Shown: positions 11,516-25,324 of the stretch, one piece after another
How the letters are laid out: the number at the start of each line of letters is the position of its first letter
Numbering within the stretch: the stretch's first letter is position 1
NCBI RefSeq assembly: GCF_000208865.1
Contig: NC_018394.1
Span: 2,565,964 to 2,629,963 of the forward strand
Origin: Neospora caninum Liverpool
Lineage: Eukaryota > Apicomplexa > Conoidasida > Eucoccidiorida > Sarcocystidae
Direction: 5' to 3'
DNA: 64,000 bases
Notes under the pieces: model-generated
The model's database searches: none
What the model was told of the DNA's origin: nothing
The model's input: the letters and a program-made list of their open reading frames with translations, nothing else
Made by a program: the position numbers and the translations under genes

Positions 11516-14500
11516 TCAGCTCTCTTGGTATTGCTGAACAATGCGTCTTCTGACTTCATTGATCTGCTCTCTGTACGCATTTGCTTGGGCAGATAAATTC
11601 TGAATGCAATGAACATATCAAAGCGGGAACGGACCTAAAGTGGGCAAACAGATTGGCCTACCACGAACGTATGCATTCAGCGCGAATCTGTGTCGTCTAA
11701 CACCTATCTCATCCAGCTGGGGGTACCCTAACTCGAGGGGAGAAAGCCATGCGAAACGCCGGGCTGCTCAACACAAAAAATTGTGGCCTCGTTGGTAGTT
11801 TTTTTGGGTGATGCACACATCATCCGTCAATACCGAGTGCCATCCCAGTCCGTTTTAATTCTGAGATACTCTGGCAACCCTGCGTCATGAGAAATGGTCC
11901 TTACCTCCGCTCGTGAAATGCCGCGAGAGACAGGAATGAGCATCCCTTTGCCATCTTTGCAGAGGCCTGCAACCGAGTAGAGAAAAAGAGGGACAGGACC
12001 GTGAAGAGGCTGGTTCTGCTTCTGTGAAACTCGCGCTCTAAGGAGCAGTATCGCTGCGTTCATGCCCCTCACTATGCGATCGTGTAACCCGTATACGGAG
12101 TTTTCTGGAAGATACGTTTCGTTAGTGTATGGCGGTCTACAAGCAGAGTCACGGCTCTGCTTTCCCGTGCCCGTCCCATGTTTTCAACGTTTCACTGCCA
12201 CCGTCGCCCCACGCAGTGAACAGCCCAACCTCCATCTCTTAAACCATTTAGCCTCGCTCTCCCACCGAGAAGCGGCGAGCTTACCCGCACTCAAGGCCTC
12301 CTCAAGGTCCGCTCCCTGGGCCCCGACTCCTGGAGCGAGAATGTAAAGATGAGGGCATGCCTTCCGCACCTCGCGGAGAGCTTCAACATCTGTTGCCCCA
12401 ACTACGAGACCAACACCGCCGCCCGACGCATTCTGGCGAGGGCTCTTCCCGGCAAGCGGTGGCGAGCCTTCGTCGGAGACGCACTCTGTGTACCGGCAAG
12501 GAGGCGGAGCAACACAGGGAACGACACGAAACGATACGAGGCGCAGATAACGCATGCAGCCTACTGTTCGCAGCCACGAGGAGATCGTCTCTCTGGACGC
12601 GGTACCATTCACTACAAAGCACACGCTTCCAAGGGTCCGCCGCAAATGACTCGGGGAACGGTAGAAATAGCAGACCGGACACGCGTGTGGGCTCTCCACA
12701 ACAATCTGTCTGGGTGCTTGTATTTCACATGCGAACGATCGCATGTTCCAAACTCGTTTGAAACTTATCCTAAGGGTGGAGCAGGCGGATCGCATCCCCT
12801 GAGCTAGTCAGGACAAAGTCAATACGGGCTAACGGAGCAGCTGCGGAAAGACCGTTTCAGGCGTTATCCTTAGCTCGCTGAAGAAACACACACTGACAGG
12901 GCGCTGAACCGCCAACGCGGACTCACTCTCACCTTGGGCGAGGTCGTTGCACAGTCTGGCCATCTGCACATACAGAGGGACCTGAGCACCGGAGCTTGGT
13001 TCCACCCCGACGGGAAGCGTCTGAAACTCATTGGACGATTGGTTCGATGTTTTCACCAGTACAAACACGCCTTTGTTCCGGAATGACAGAAACGGCCGAA
13101 CTGCATCTCTGCCCATGTAGGCGTTGACGGTGACAGCGTCCGCCTGTGCGACATAAAACAGCAAGACATTCGTGGACGCAGTTTGCGGAACGCACCCTGG
13201 CACAAGCGGACGTCGCCGCGCGACCAGATTTCCAAGAACCCCCCTGGAATGCAGAATAGCCAGACGAACCCCAGATGCACAGAAGGCTGCCGCCATCAAG
13301 TGGTTCACGAGCGTCTCATCGGCATATGCACGTGAGCGATCTCCTGATAGCTACATAATACTCGCAGGCATAGATGGGGAACAGAAGGATTGTTCGCGAA
13401 GGGAAGGCGTTTCTACATACTCTTCCTCAACGCGCCAGCTGGGTTAACGCTTCATACCTTGAAAGCATCAAACGCCGCAGACGCGTACGCTTGCGCCGTC
13501 GAGCCTATGTCCCCTCGCTTGGCATCTAGCAGAATGGGAACATCCCGGGGAATCAGTGCGCAGACTCTCTCCAGTGCCTACGGAGGGTGTCGTGCAGCAA
13601 GTCGAGACCACAAACCGGATGAAGCTACAGGGCGGAATCTTTTGTGCCCGTGTAGAAGGTTCGGTTTTTGGACGCCGTGCAGATGTGGCGGATCAGTAGT
13701 CGTGTCATGTTGACCCAGACCTTAGAAACCGGCCATTTAGAGAAGGTGAATGTAGTTCCGCTTCCCTCAGGACCCCTGCACACATCTCCTCTTCACCGCT
13801 GTCCCCACTTCGTGTATGTTTTTCGCCGGCTGCGGACGAAGAGAAAAGTGGTGAGTATACAGTGTGGAAACCAAGCTGGGGTAGTCCGATGTACGTATAT
13901 ATGTGGGTATGTCAAATTGGCGATAAACGAGCCCTATGGTCAAACAGATCGGCCGCTTTTTTCACGCAGATATTTTTCTATGTGCTTCTACGGGAGTCAT
14001 GTGCATTTACCTAGAGCTACTAGCATTGATGCATATTATACACACATATACAAGTAGAGGCATGGTTGCGCTATAGCGCCTGAAGAGTGAGCCCCGGAAT
14101 GCACGCATCTTGTGTCTTTCCCTCCTTTCACCAGTGCACTCTCGCGCAACAGCACGTTCATGATGGCCGGGACATCCATGCCGAGTTGCGATCCGCGCCG
14201 CGGCACGACGGCCATTTACACATCCCGCGCGTACCACTCCTTGACACGCAAGCAAGTGAGCATCTGTCGCTAGTCACGCACCTTAGATCACACGCACATA
14301 CGGGGGATAGCGCAACTGCTTAAAATGGATCGAAGGCGACGTTCCAAGTGGTTCTACCACGGGGGATATCACTGCAGCATGCGTATTGGGTCCTTGCGGC
14401 TGAGGAAGTGGAGGTGCTTCAAACACTTCTCGCCGCGTCATTGGGGGAAAGTATGGCTGGCCATGGGATGTATGATTCTTCTTCACAGCGAATCACGTAC

Positions 14501-14782
14501 CTGCAACCCCTTGGACCCAAATGCCTCAAAGAAGGCACTGTTTGGCTTGTAGCAACAGGTGAAGGGAAGGGTTTCCTTGATGATGCGTTCACAAAATGCG
14601 AAGGCGCTCTCAGCTGAGGCAGGAGACGGGAGATCCGCGATGTGTGGATCGAGGCCGACAGTGAGCAAGGAGTCTACTGCTTCGATCCTTGCGTCCAACG
14701 TCTTAAAAAAATTCTTACCCCCTTCAGACGCAACCGAAGAAGCATGAAGAAACGACTTCTCTTGCAGCCCGACTGCCGGCAT
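11516..14782 (-). CDS. OMPDC: Orotidine 5'-phosphate decarboxylase, six exons
   Basis: This enzyme decarboxylates OMP to UMP, the last step of de novo pyrimidine synthesis. Exons in coding order are 14782-14501, 13577-13458, 13143-12933, 12485-12285, 11966-11905 and 11599-11516. All have GT/AG borders and matching phases, for 319 residues. Exon 1 carries the substrate-site strand LLTVGLDPH and a K-P-N-x-A-F-F segment. Exon 2 carries the catalytic signature [11 protein letters not shown] (the D-x-K-x-x-D triad). Exon 3 has [10 protein letters not shown], exon 4 APGVGAQG, and exon 5 the phosphate-loop-like LIPVSRGIS. Exon 6 gives a helical C-terminus. The length is typical of a monofunctional OMPDC with a short N-terminal extension. 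There is no fused OPRT domain; OPRT is a separate gene at 33160-34954 on the same strand. The start is the first ATG in the exon 1 frame. Confidence 0.95.
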
Positions 14783-16426
14783 CCTCTCTGACCTGCTATA
14801 GCGATTGCCACGGAAGGCGTTTTCTCCAAACCACTCTTAGACTCGAGACACTTCGGTCAAGCATGCAAAGCTCGCAAACTGTCACCACGTTTGTAGGGCG
14901 CCAAAAAACCATCCAACACAGAACTTGAAAGCTACGCCAAAAAAGTGTCGTTCAAGCGAAATACGAAGAAATAAAAAAGCACTAAACAGAGAACTTCCAA
15001 AGCACTGATAGTGAAAAGACGCGAGAAAAGGGCAGACGCATGCACGCCCGAGGAGCAATGACGGGAAACGGGTATGATGAGGTAGGATACTCGCTTTGAA
15101 TTTCTGGAATTTTAGAAATGTCGAATTGCTAAAGGAGTTGGCCCGAGAGTAAAGGTCAAAGCAACGACCACATAGCGAACAGCTCCAACTTTGGTGTATG
15201 TCACTTTTTAGAGAGACTTGGCTTACTGGCAGCACAAACACAATGCGCTACATGCAACGGCCACATTCCTCCGTATCTGCATGCTAGCACACGCGTAGCA
15301 CACCGTCCGCAAGCATGGCTAACGAATGTAAGGTATCCGGGTTCGCAGTGGCAGGAGCAAAACCCAACTTTTTACTAGCATTCTTGCACTCGTTTCCCTT
15401 GCTTTGCGGAAGACGGAATCGATTTCGTGGTGATTTTGGCGCATTTCCGCTCAGTCTCGCAAAAATGCTATCCTTCCTGTAACTCCCCGTGAGAAGTCAA
15501 TGGGCCGAGGTTCAGGAGCGGTGTCGCCGACGTAGAAGCTACCACATACAGAGTTAGTAATCCTCGTAGTACAATCTTTGAACGTTTCTCCCACACGATT
15601 GGATTCTTTGTCGACGACTAGTCGTCCTAACAAAGTCAACTGTGGCAGCTATCATTCTACTACCGAGGCGACTGGCACAAAGCCCTTGCTTAGTTCTAAT
15701 CAGATTGCTTAGAGACAGTGGCACGGGGTCACGCCACTACGCCCACAGTACGCTGAGCGGACAGGCTTTCGTACAGGTATGATTGAACAGTGACGAACAG
15801 TCCACAAGACGCAACTCAGGATTTTATCTACCTCTGTCTGGTTGTCCTCACTACAGAAAATGGACGAGTTAGAAGAGTCGCAGTTCTTGAACAGGCTATG
15901 AACAAAAGGGGCGGCCTTTCTCCTTAGTCGTCATGCACGTTTATCCAATCGATGTATCGCAGAAGCACATGAAACCTGCTATCCTAGATGCTCGTTCTCG
16001 ACTTTTCTTAAGCGCGAAACTTCTTCTTCAGCAATGCCTGGCTGTGGCCCGTGATGGGGGGCGCACGCTAGACACAGCCGCGTTCGGTTGAATAGTACGT
16101 ATGTATGTATATATATATATATATATACAATACATGCGTGTGGCTCTGCGCATCTCTTCCCGTTCACAGAGATAATGCCGTGCAGTTTGGGGGACTTTCT
16201 TCGGGGCGGTATGGTGTGTGGCACCTGGTCAGGTGCGTGTGCCATAGTTGCAGCCGAAATAAGAATTGAGCCTTTCCGCCGTTCCAATCTAAGGAGCAGG
16301 CTCCTCGATTTCGGCTCCGGTTTTCGACACACCGAAGGAGCAATACAGTCGCCGGCATGTCACGGAGAATGCGGTTGAAATTCGTCATGTTCGCACGTGG
16401 CGCTGGCTACCATGCTTCGGTTCCTC
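14783..16426. other. Gap between OMPDC and the armadillo gene
   Basis: Both neighbours are on the minus strand, so this should contain the OMPDC promoter and the armadillo-gene 3' UTR. A TA microsatellite sits at 16105-16127. I see no supported gene. Confidence 0.5.
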
Positions 16427-19400
16427 TTAGGAACCTTTACTCATCGATGCAAGAGATTCGAATCCCAATAAGGGGACTGTATGCCTGGTTCTCTTGTGTG
16501 CGATAGGGAAAGCCATGCAGCAAACGAGATGAATCAACTGCATTGAAGACAGCTTTATGTTGTGAACGAACTGGGAATGTTGCAACGGCGGAGAGACTAC
16601 GGCAGCCATAAGAGTCTCTGCGCCGCTCTGTTGCAACACCTAAGGACTCGAGACATCTGAATTCTTACTTGGGGAGAGCTGCATTCTGTCTCAGTACTGA
16701 TTCTCTCTAAATGATCTTTCATCGCCTGCAGATGTGGAAGGAGATTTGTTCGCAGGGTTGACCTACCCTCAGGGCACTCAGAGACATTCACAACCACCTG
16801 CAGGGCCTAAGGACACAAGCAGAACCGTCATTAGTGCTCATCAGCTTACGGCCACACGGGCCGGTACACAGCGCGCCTCTTCTACCCTGGCAAAAGTTAA
16901 GGATTCCCGTCCATACAATTGTATGGGGGTAGACGTGTTGATTGGGCACCCTATGTTCGCCGTTGAAACGGCTTTAGCGTTTCTGAAACTACCACAGTGC
17001 TGGTGGTCTCAAGACAGATATTCACACACTCATCCCTCGTGCGTCTCTCATTCTGTGATAATGATACAGTCCCGCGAGGCGTCTACCGTGCTGACGCCGA
17101 TACACGAGAGTTGACAATTAACTCTTTTGGTCGTGTGCCGATAGCTAGAGACGCGTTGTGCTAGGAATGTCGAAGCCAACCAAACTTCTGCACGCAGCTT
17201 CCCCGTCCAGGGTCTGCGAAGAATCAGCCTATTTCGTGTATTTTTTTAATATGAGCACAAAATATATGCCTTGCCACCTTCTGAAAAGCCATGCTATACA
17301 ATCTTTGATGGGTGGTCCGCACAGACGCCTCGGCTCCATATATGTTTTGCTTACCTGCGCAAGGCTGGAAGGATCCGTTTCTAAGAAGCAGAGAGCGGTC
17401 ACCAGAGGAAGAAGACAAGATGCGCATTGCTGTTTGCCTTGTGCTGGAAGGCATAACGCGCTAAGAAGAGCCACTGCCTGTCTCCGGCACGAATCAAATA
17501 CAGCCACATCCGTCTCGGAATTCTCCGCGCTTTTATGAGGGAAAAGGGCTCGGGTGAAGTACTCCTGACGAGAAAAAGGAGGAACATCACACTAGTGCAC
17601 ATATTCTGGCCTTTTGCGCTTACCAATGTGGGAGCGAGCGTTGCGAGGAGGGTGAGTAGTGTTAGAGTACCCACTGCCGGACATGATTTAGCTGAAATCA
17701 TACGTTGTAAAATGCTCGACCAAAGAACAACGGCACACGTTTTCCGTATAGCGGCAGCGACGTCATCATTGCTGAAGAATGTGCGAGGACATGAAGAGCA
17801 GACCGGTTTTTGAATTGTAGCATAGTGATGAAGGCAGTCGTTATACAGCCTTCCATCCTCTCCACTGTAAGGCGCGGGGCGGTCAACAACAGTGTCAAGA
17901 AGAGGAGCATGCATATGAGACAATACCGCCGATGCTCAATGAAATTCAGTATAGGAGGCTTTGCATACCGAGTCAAACAACCTGCCCCTTGCATCATTCA
18001 CATACTGGCTGATTCCACGACTGCTCGAGCACAAGCATTTTCATTAGAACGATGGCATGACAGGGAGGATAAACACCGTCAGCTGGCGCAGAGATACCCC
18101 GGATGCGACGGCGCATGAGTCCTACCTTCTGCTCTTTCGCCTCCTCTTTACCTTGCAGGGCCTGGATCAAAAGAAAGCCTTGCCCGGTTGTGAGGCGATC
18201 CGGGACTGTTCGTGGTTGCAAAGGCCACACCCAATCTCGACACTCTGCTGGCGTTTCGTTTGGAGTGCAGATTGACCCCGAAGCATCGCCGGAGGCATGT
18301 ACCAGAGGGAACCTCTTTTCAAGCATGGCACTCAGGAAGTTCCCCACGAAAAGAACAAGACCCTTTTCGACCAAAGACTGCCGAATACCCTCATCCTTGC
18401 ACAGCGCTACGAGAAAGTCGAGAACGGCTTCAAGATTATTTTTCCTGGTCCTCTGAGGCAGCGCTTCAGAATCCGTATAGAGCCCTATGTACGTTGTGTG
18501 GTCCCTACACCCATCGGCTCGTGTACACTGTTTGCCCTGGATCGGCGGAATGGCACTGGAATCTGGAGCAAAAGTGCCGAAAAACAGGGAAATGAGACCT
18601 CCATGAGGCAGCTTCACTAGTTCGCTCAAAGCCTCCGGGCAGTTCGCTTCAACGGTGGCCACGAGTCTCAAGGTTGAAATGCGAGCCTCAATATCGCCTT
18701 CCGACGAACGATATGACGAAGCCGTGGAAGTAGATGGCCCTAGGCACTGATGCCGCTGGCAGGTTACGAGAGCATCCTTCAGATCAGTCGATTCCTGACA
18801 CAAAAGCTCGCCGTCGGTACATACTCGAATCGCAGAAGTCTACGTCGCGACAGCGGCACCGAACCCATTACCATTGATTTCCGAAAGGCAACACCAGGTT
18901 ACAACCGAGTGCCTATTTTAAATTGTCTCGAGACATGGTGGCTGAATCAGGCCATTTCGTGCTGAATATCTAAGATACTTGAGGAAAGCGGGGTGCCCTG
19001 TATCCCGCAAATATGGTCACATACGGATTCTATATGGGAGTAGAAACGAAACAGAACAGCTGGGAAAGACGGATTGTTTTTCATGACTCTAGTGATCCTA
19101 TTTTCTCCTGCGTTTTCTGTAAAGAGATTGTCATGTATCTGCCCTGGAATTATCATCGCCGGCTTTAGCCCGTGCTCTGAGGCTGTTCGTCGCCCTGCTG
19201 GTTCAAAAAAGCGGCAAGAGGGCAACTGTGTTTGTTGGCGCGTACCTGGACGTTCGATTGCTACATCTTAACACAGAGAATGTGCATGTGTGGACGCTGG
19301 TTCATGCTGGGCCGACCATGTAAGTTCTGCGTCACGCATTGTTGAGAACATGGTCGGTGTCATAACGGAGAAGACAACTTTCTCACCTGCTGTCTGCGGA

Positions 19401-22400
19401 ATGGACACGCTGGTGTCGGTGTGTAGGCGTCAGCGATGATGGAAACCTGTTTGTTCACTTGCTGCATACGGGCAGGCGCGTTTTCGCTTTCAATTATCTC
19501 AGCTTCTTCGCTTGCTACCAATCCTCTATTCTGAGTACCCGACGTCTGTTCTGGTACTATGGCTGTCTCCTTAAGACGAAGGCTGTCATCGGGATAGGTT
19601 GTGCCCCCACTAGAAGAACACTTATGTGCTTGAGCCCGTTCTAGGGCAACTGCTGGCAATGCCTCTGTCTGAGAAACACCGGCTGCATTGTTTCTCGCGT
19701 CTTGATCCTCTTCCAAATTACGCAATTCCATCAGCTGCATGACTGGAAATGTCTTCCACAGCTTGCCCGTTCTAGCCCTCAGTTCACCTTCCGCTGCCAC
19801 CCACACTTGGTGCAGCGGGTGTTTCATCCTCAGCAGACGCCATGACTTGGTAATATGCTTAGTGCCAGCTGTGGCGTACGTAGTTTCCGCGAGTGGTCTC
19901 ACTGCTGAGGGTGCAAGTAGAACCGCCGCTTGCTGTTCTTTTCTGTCGTTCCTTTCGTTCCTGTACCTGCCCCGTTCTGCTTGCTCCCCTCCATCCCCTG
20001 GAAATTCCTCCGCCTTTTTCGGACCGTAATAACGAATAACCCGGTGTTGAATTCCAGTGTTTTTACTTCCGATCAACTGAACCGCAGAAAAGCTGTCATC
20101 GGCGAAGTATTTACCTCTCCATTTCGTGTCTTTTCTCCTCATTTGAGCCGCCGATAGTTCCTGAGCGGTACCTACCATTGGACCGGCTCCTTCAGTAGGT
20201 GCTTTCTCCTGATTATTAAGGATCGTCATCTCTGCCAAGGGAAACGGTTTCCGAGATTGCTCGCACTCAGCCTCCCCCAATATCTCCTCCTCTTCAGCGA
20301 CCCATTCTCGATGAAGACTTGTCTTCGGATGGGGGGGTCCCCAACCGTCACTACTTCGCTTGTCGCCATGCGTCTGCTGATCTGGTGTCTGTGACTGTTG
20401 CCTCTGCAACAGCTTGTCGTGGACACACTCCAAAACCCAGTACCTCGAGGTGTGCGTCTTGCGATGGGTTCCTGCCCTTATTGGAACCTGGATCTCCAGA
20501 GATACCCACTGACGCTGAACACATCTCTTTACTCTCAACCGGCTCCATGTGGCGTCTTGTTTGCCAGTGTATGGCTTTACAACCTCTATGTCGACAGGCG
20601 GAGAAGCTTGGCTGCCAGCAGCATATTTGTCTGTTGCTTCATCTTGTTCCTGTGCCGTATCTTTGGCCGTGCGTATGACTGGGGCACAGTATTTCGACGA
20701 AGTTTTGGAAGAGGACGCCAGTTCCTTTTGAAACATCGCCAGACGAACAGGAAGCGAATTTTCTTCTGGAATTACACGTTTGACCAGCTCCATCATGATA
20801 CCGCTAGAAAAAAGAAAATTTGCACCTTCGCAGAGACACAGCAACCATCAACAGGTCGACTCCAAACAGCTACTGCAAAGTCATAGTCACCCGGGCACCA
20901 CTCTATACAGCACAATTTGATACAAAGGTCTCTGAAGATGTCCACCAAGGTTAGAAGCTCCGGCAGAGTGTAGATAGCCACAGTGTATACATATCTGTAG
21001 GCGTACAAGTCATGGATATATAGTTCTGGTTATACCGTATACACTTGGTTTTATGGGCGTGAGCTACTGTTGGGGTGGGCAAAGCCCCGTTTCCCGTGTG
21101 TTTATTGCCTCGGCTCCCTTGAGCATTTTTATTGTGGCGGCCAATTGCTGAGGTACCCAATACGTACCATCTTTGCTAGTCGCCACCATCCGTGCAAAAT
21201 CTGTGACCGCACAGAGGAGACCGGAATCTTGACAGCAGAACAAAGGGCGCAGGGTCCTGACCATGGGAATCAGTTCTCCGCATTCCTTTAGGCGCGCTCT
21301 CACAGCCTCGTGTGTAGCGAACTGGGCCAAGACAGCGATGCAGCTCCGTGTTAAAGACAGGTTCTCGAGTTGTACAGCGCGGAGAAGGGCAGGTACGATG
21401 CCTGCCAGGGAAGAGAAAACAATTCTCTATTCGGGACAACAAGGTGAACAATCTGGGTAGCAGGTCACAGGATGAAGAAGCCTATACGGGAGAGATGTGA
21501 GTCCTGGCTGCCGGTGCACATAGCTCACTTCAGCTTTTTGCCCTTTGAAAAGGAAAACAGATTACAGGAAAGGAAGTGAGGGATGAAAAGGCGACGCACG
21601 ATTGCTCAGTTTTGAAACATATACTTCTCAACCTTTCTATGTCAACATATTCTGACCCAGGCCCCGACTACGAAACAACTACGTGGCCCTCGCCACACAC
21701 AAACGTTTTCATGGCAGCCCCCCCCAACAGACTCGCCACAAACCAGTGGGTGTCAATCACTGAACATTTGAGCTTCAGGAAAAGCTGTGCCATCCGTTGC
21801 TTTTGTTCTAAATCTCTGCTCTATCTGTAGGGGAATTGAGCGACAGCACCTCGGCTATTTTGATCTGTTGACCCCATGTAATGCGTTCCGGAAAGCATAA
21901 CACGGTGGTGGTAGATTGCTGCTGTACGGACACCATGGGTGTTTCCATTGCTAAGCGGACTGCCCAGCAACGCGCCCGGACGAAGGCATGGTTGTCCAGT
22001 TCGATATTCCTGTTATACTTACAAACGCATATACTCCTGCCAAAAAGAGAGAGGGGCTCGCTGAGCTATCTGTTGCACCGCGTTCTGCGGCGGTTGATGT
22101 TATCTCACGATCAATTTGGGTCTAGAACGCATTTCCACGGAGCCTAAGACTACCGAAACCCCCTTTTTCCTATGGCCCAGCCACCTCAGTGCATGAAATG
22201 CCCTGGCTGAAATGTGTACCTCAATCAAAGCGGGAGGGACACAGACGGATAGTCGATGACATTCAGCTTCAAGGTAGATTGGTAAATTTGAGAGGTAGTT
22301 AATGATGCTGAGTGTCCTTCCTTCTCGGCGCACCTGCTTCGTGAGCTGCAATGCAATTTCGAGGCACGCGGAAGAGGATAAGGAGCTGCTCCAACACTTT

Positions 22401-25324
22401 TGCCTTCAATAGATCGTCATCTTTGCCGAGTTGCCGACCGAGGCTGCCAAAGAACATCTGGCCAAATGCGTTTTCCACTGTTGAAGGTGGACGCGATAAT
22501 ACCTCGAGATTTACGACCCCCAGACGGGGTCTCGTCGAGTTAAACATCTTGTAGTTCGAATGTCACATAGCGAATGTACGTCCTCTCCCCACAATAGAAC
22601 GTACTGTGTCGCTGTTTACTAGCGGTTCAGAAAAAGTTTGAGTTTATTGTTAGCTATTCCCCTTTCAAAGCGTAGAAGCAGTTCAGTGCAGTGCTGCAGG
22701 CGGCGCAGCCCCGTGTGTCCAGCGAAACAGATGAGCATTTGTGCCAGTCCTAAAGACCGCACATATTCTTGTCGGCGAAGACGGCGAAATCAGCAAATGC
22801 ATGTGCGCACGAATCAACGCTCCGCTGGTATTTGGGCTGCCACGGTTTACAGCCCAGACCCACCCGGCCAGCCCCACCTGGCCAGCCCCGCCAGGCCGAA
22901 AACAGCATGACCTGTGTCCCACGTGTTTTTCACCTTGCATTATCCGTCATTTCCCTCCACCGATTGCTGGTGTTTCTCCACGTTGCCAGTTTCGGGCGTG
23001 GCGCTATCAACGTTGACGTGCAAGGACCTCATCACGGAACTGGCAGATCAGATTGGGGGGCACCCGAATACGGGAAGCTGCTGACTCGCGGTCATTGAAC
23101 TCTTTTCGCGAAGCTCGAAAACAAGACCTAAGTTGGCAATTTTTGGCCTGTGCTAAAGAATGTACTTTCTGCAAGTGTGGCTTTGAATCCACTCTAACCG
23201 ACTTTGTACAAGCCCGAGTGAGCATGCGGGCGGATCTGTACTGGAAACTCTTTGAATGTTTTACCTTCTGGCAGCAACTTGCTCACGGGAAAGTAGTGCC
23301 TACCCCGGCAAACAAATGCGACAGCAAAACGAAGTCTACCGGCAGCGGCGTGACGAGATGCCATAGCTTATTGTTTTTGCCTCACAGAAGCCAGTGCCCC
23401 ACCTCCAGGCTTGAATGATACACACCTTTCAAACAAGGGGTGCGCCGTGGCACTCGGGACTCTCCGTTCTGGCAGCAGACATTGTCGTAGCAGCAGGTGT
23501 AATCCGCTTTGAACCCCTTCAGCGCGAACCAACACAGCTTCCCTCCTATTCTTTCCCGCCTCTACGGGCACCTGCTTCTCCCAATATCGCAGAGGCGTGG
23601 TGGCTAACGGTATTCCGCTTGCAATTTACTCTCGGGAAGTGCTAACATACTGGTGTGGCGTATCGGCACCGATGGCCAGGGTTCCAGCGAAGAATGCTCC
23701 TGTACACGACACACAAGGGAGCGTCTCTAAGGTTTTTGCCCGCTAATAGTCACAGTGCAACCGGTAGAAAATTCCATGCCAGTAAATCAGCAACCGCGCC
23801 GGAGACAGTATCTGCCGTGAGCTAGATGCCGTGTAGCCACCCAGGCGTGCTTTCTGGTGGGTCAGAGAGCTTTCCATAGGCAACTACAGGTGTACGTCTG
23901 TGTCAGTTTGCACGAGGGTGCGTCCGCGTATATCCTCTGGGAATGATGCAGAATCAGCGTTTCGGCAAGTGCCTGCACGCTTTCAGACCGCGAAAACCAA
24001 CCATATTGAATGCCAAGAATTGGCAGTACGGAAACGGAAACACAGTTTCAGTGTCATCCGGAAGATAAAAGGCCAGCATCACACTGTGTCTCTGCAAAAA
24101 AAATAGAGAAGACTTATAACCTCAAGGGTACAGCAACACAATCTCAGTGTGGACCAGAATGCTGCACGTCTAAACATACGCGTTATGTACCATTCGTGCC
24201 GTTTCACAAAGGCGAGGATGAATACCCCTAATTTGAACGAATCTCTTGTGTCCTATGAGACACGTCCTTTACTGTGCAGCTATAGTCGATGAATATTATG
24301 GAAGGAACCACTCTAGGTAGCGTGTGCGCTCTATGCCTATCGACAATGTCGACGATGAACGTCGGCAACGCATGCAACACTGCGTAGGGGAGCGCGTTGA
24401 TTCAGAGAAGGACGTTCGATCCATCACGGCACAGCATACGCTGGGCCATACATGGCTGTCCTCCGGTTGAATTATTTCTAACTGCCTCGGACTGCCACCA
24501 TCGAATGCTTGGCTGTCGAATCTACTGAACCGCCGATCGAGCTAACACACGTTTACTCTACGAACCAAAATATTTTTGGTTTCCACCCTGTCACCTGTTG
24601 TTCCTTGGCAACCAGGCACCGAATAACAGGCAATGACCCCGATCTCCTCGATCCGTTGACATAGCACTGACTGACAATTTAAGCCATTGTGCCATCCTAG
24701 TGTCACTACGGCAGCTTCCGTGCAATCACGGTGTCCAATAAGTGGAAGTTAAATAACACCGATTCAGGTTGGAATGCACCCAGTAAGAGCAGTTCCTACA
24801 AACTTAATGGATGTCAACAGATCCTAATACACCGAGACGGGTGTTTGTGTCACCACTGTAGTATTCCGGCTGCTCCAGCTCGTGAGTCGCCGTTGGAATG
24901 CAGAACTCACGTGCCAACACAGCCAATTTAAGGCACACTGAATGTGGGCTCTGCGTCGGTAACTACCAGCGTTTCTAGAGTAGTGATTTCTAGTGCTCAG
25001 CTGGGTGTATAGCATTTCTGAAGCCTCTTCATAGATTCCAGAATGCCTTAGTGTGGTCCAGAGTGTTTAATCGGAGCCGACGCGCTCGTGCTTACGTTCG
25101 TATGTCTTACGGACGAACCGGAAAGCACGAAAGATCATGAGATAGATCAGTTCAAGGAGACCTGGCTCTGCGATAGCCTGTGACTGACGTGCAGCATGTA
25201 GAAAAGTTCCGGCGCATCTTCGGAGAACCCTGCAGATGCCTCCGGTGGCTAACCTCATTCCGAAAGTTTCGCAATATTGGATTCCATCGTTCACTGGATC
25301 TACAGAATAGTCATTCAACGTCAT
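16427..25324 (-). CDS. Large armadillo/HEAT-like repeat protein, many exons; 5' half unresolved
   Basis: Well-supported exons, in coding order: 21401-21168; one starting near 21030 after ...AACCAG and ending near 20900; a long exon from about 20800 to 19387; 18794-18006; about 17864-17624; 17564-17355; 16797-16669; and 16570-16427, ending in TAA. Exon 21401-21168 reads as classic armadillo helices (VPALLRAVQLENLSLTRSCI, then AVLAQFATHEAVRARL). Later exons are also helical and leucine-rich. Likely upstream exons lie near 25324-25100, 24945-24911, 23570-23430, 23220-23050, 22740-22600, 22510-22330, 22010-21930 and 21830-21750. The long exon is not armadillo-like: it is a hydrophilic insert with repeated modules (separate entry). 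Armadillo and HEAT proteins are generally scaffolds; the specific role is unknown. The total exon chain and start codon need transcript evidence, and more than one gene is possible in the 5' half. Confidence 0.6.
19490..20470 (-). repeat. Degenerate W-V-x-x-E protein modules in the long exon
   Basis: The insert of the armadillo gene contains four related segments: basic residues, then RQWVSLE, RYWVLEC, REWVAEE and QVWVAAE. The last two open longer repeats of about 100 residues (about 20313-20005 and 19812-19490). Each has, in order, the WVA-x-E core, an F-P pair, an L-x-N-x-E element, a D-D-S element, T-G-x-Q-x-R and a closing acidic A-E-x-x-E. The copies are clearly diverged, so this is an old internal duplication. 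Confidence 0.6.

Noticed and set aside
18083..18151. A 69-bp intron within the exon 18794-18006
   Set aside because: Donor- and acceptor-like signals exist, but the frame is open through the segment and its length is a multiple of three. A continuous exon is simpler, though splicing cannot be excluded.
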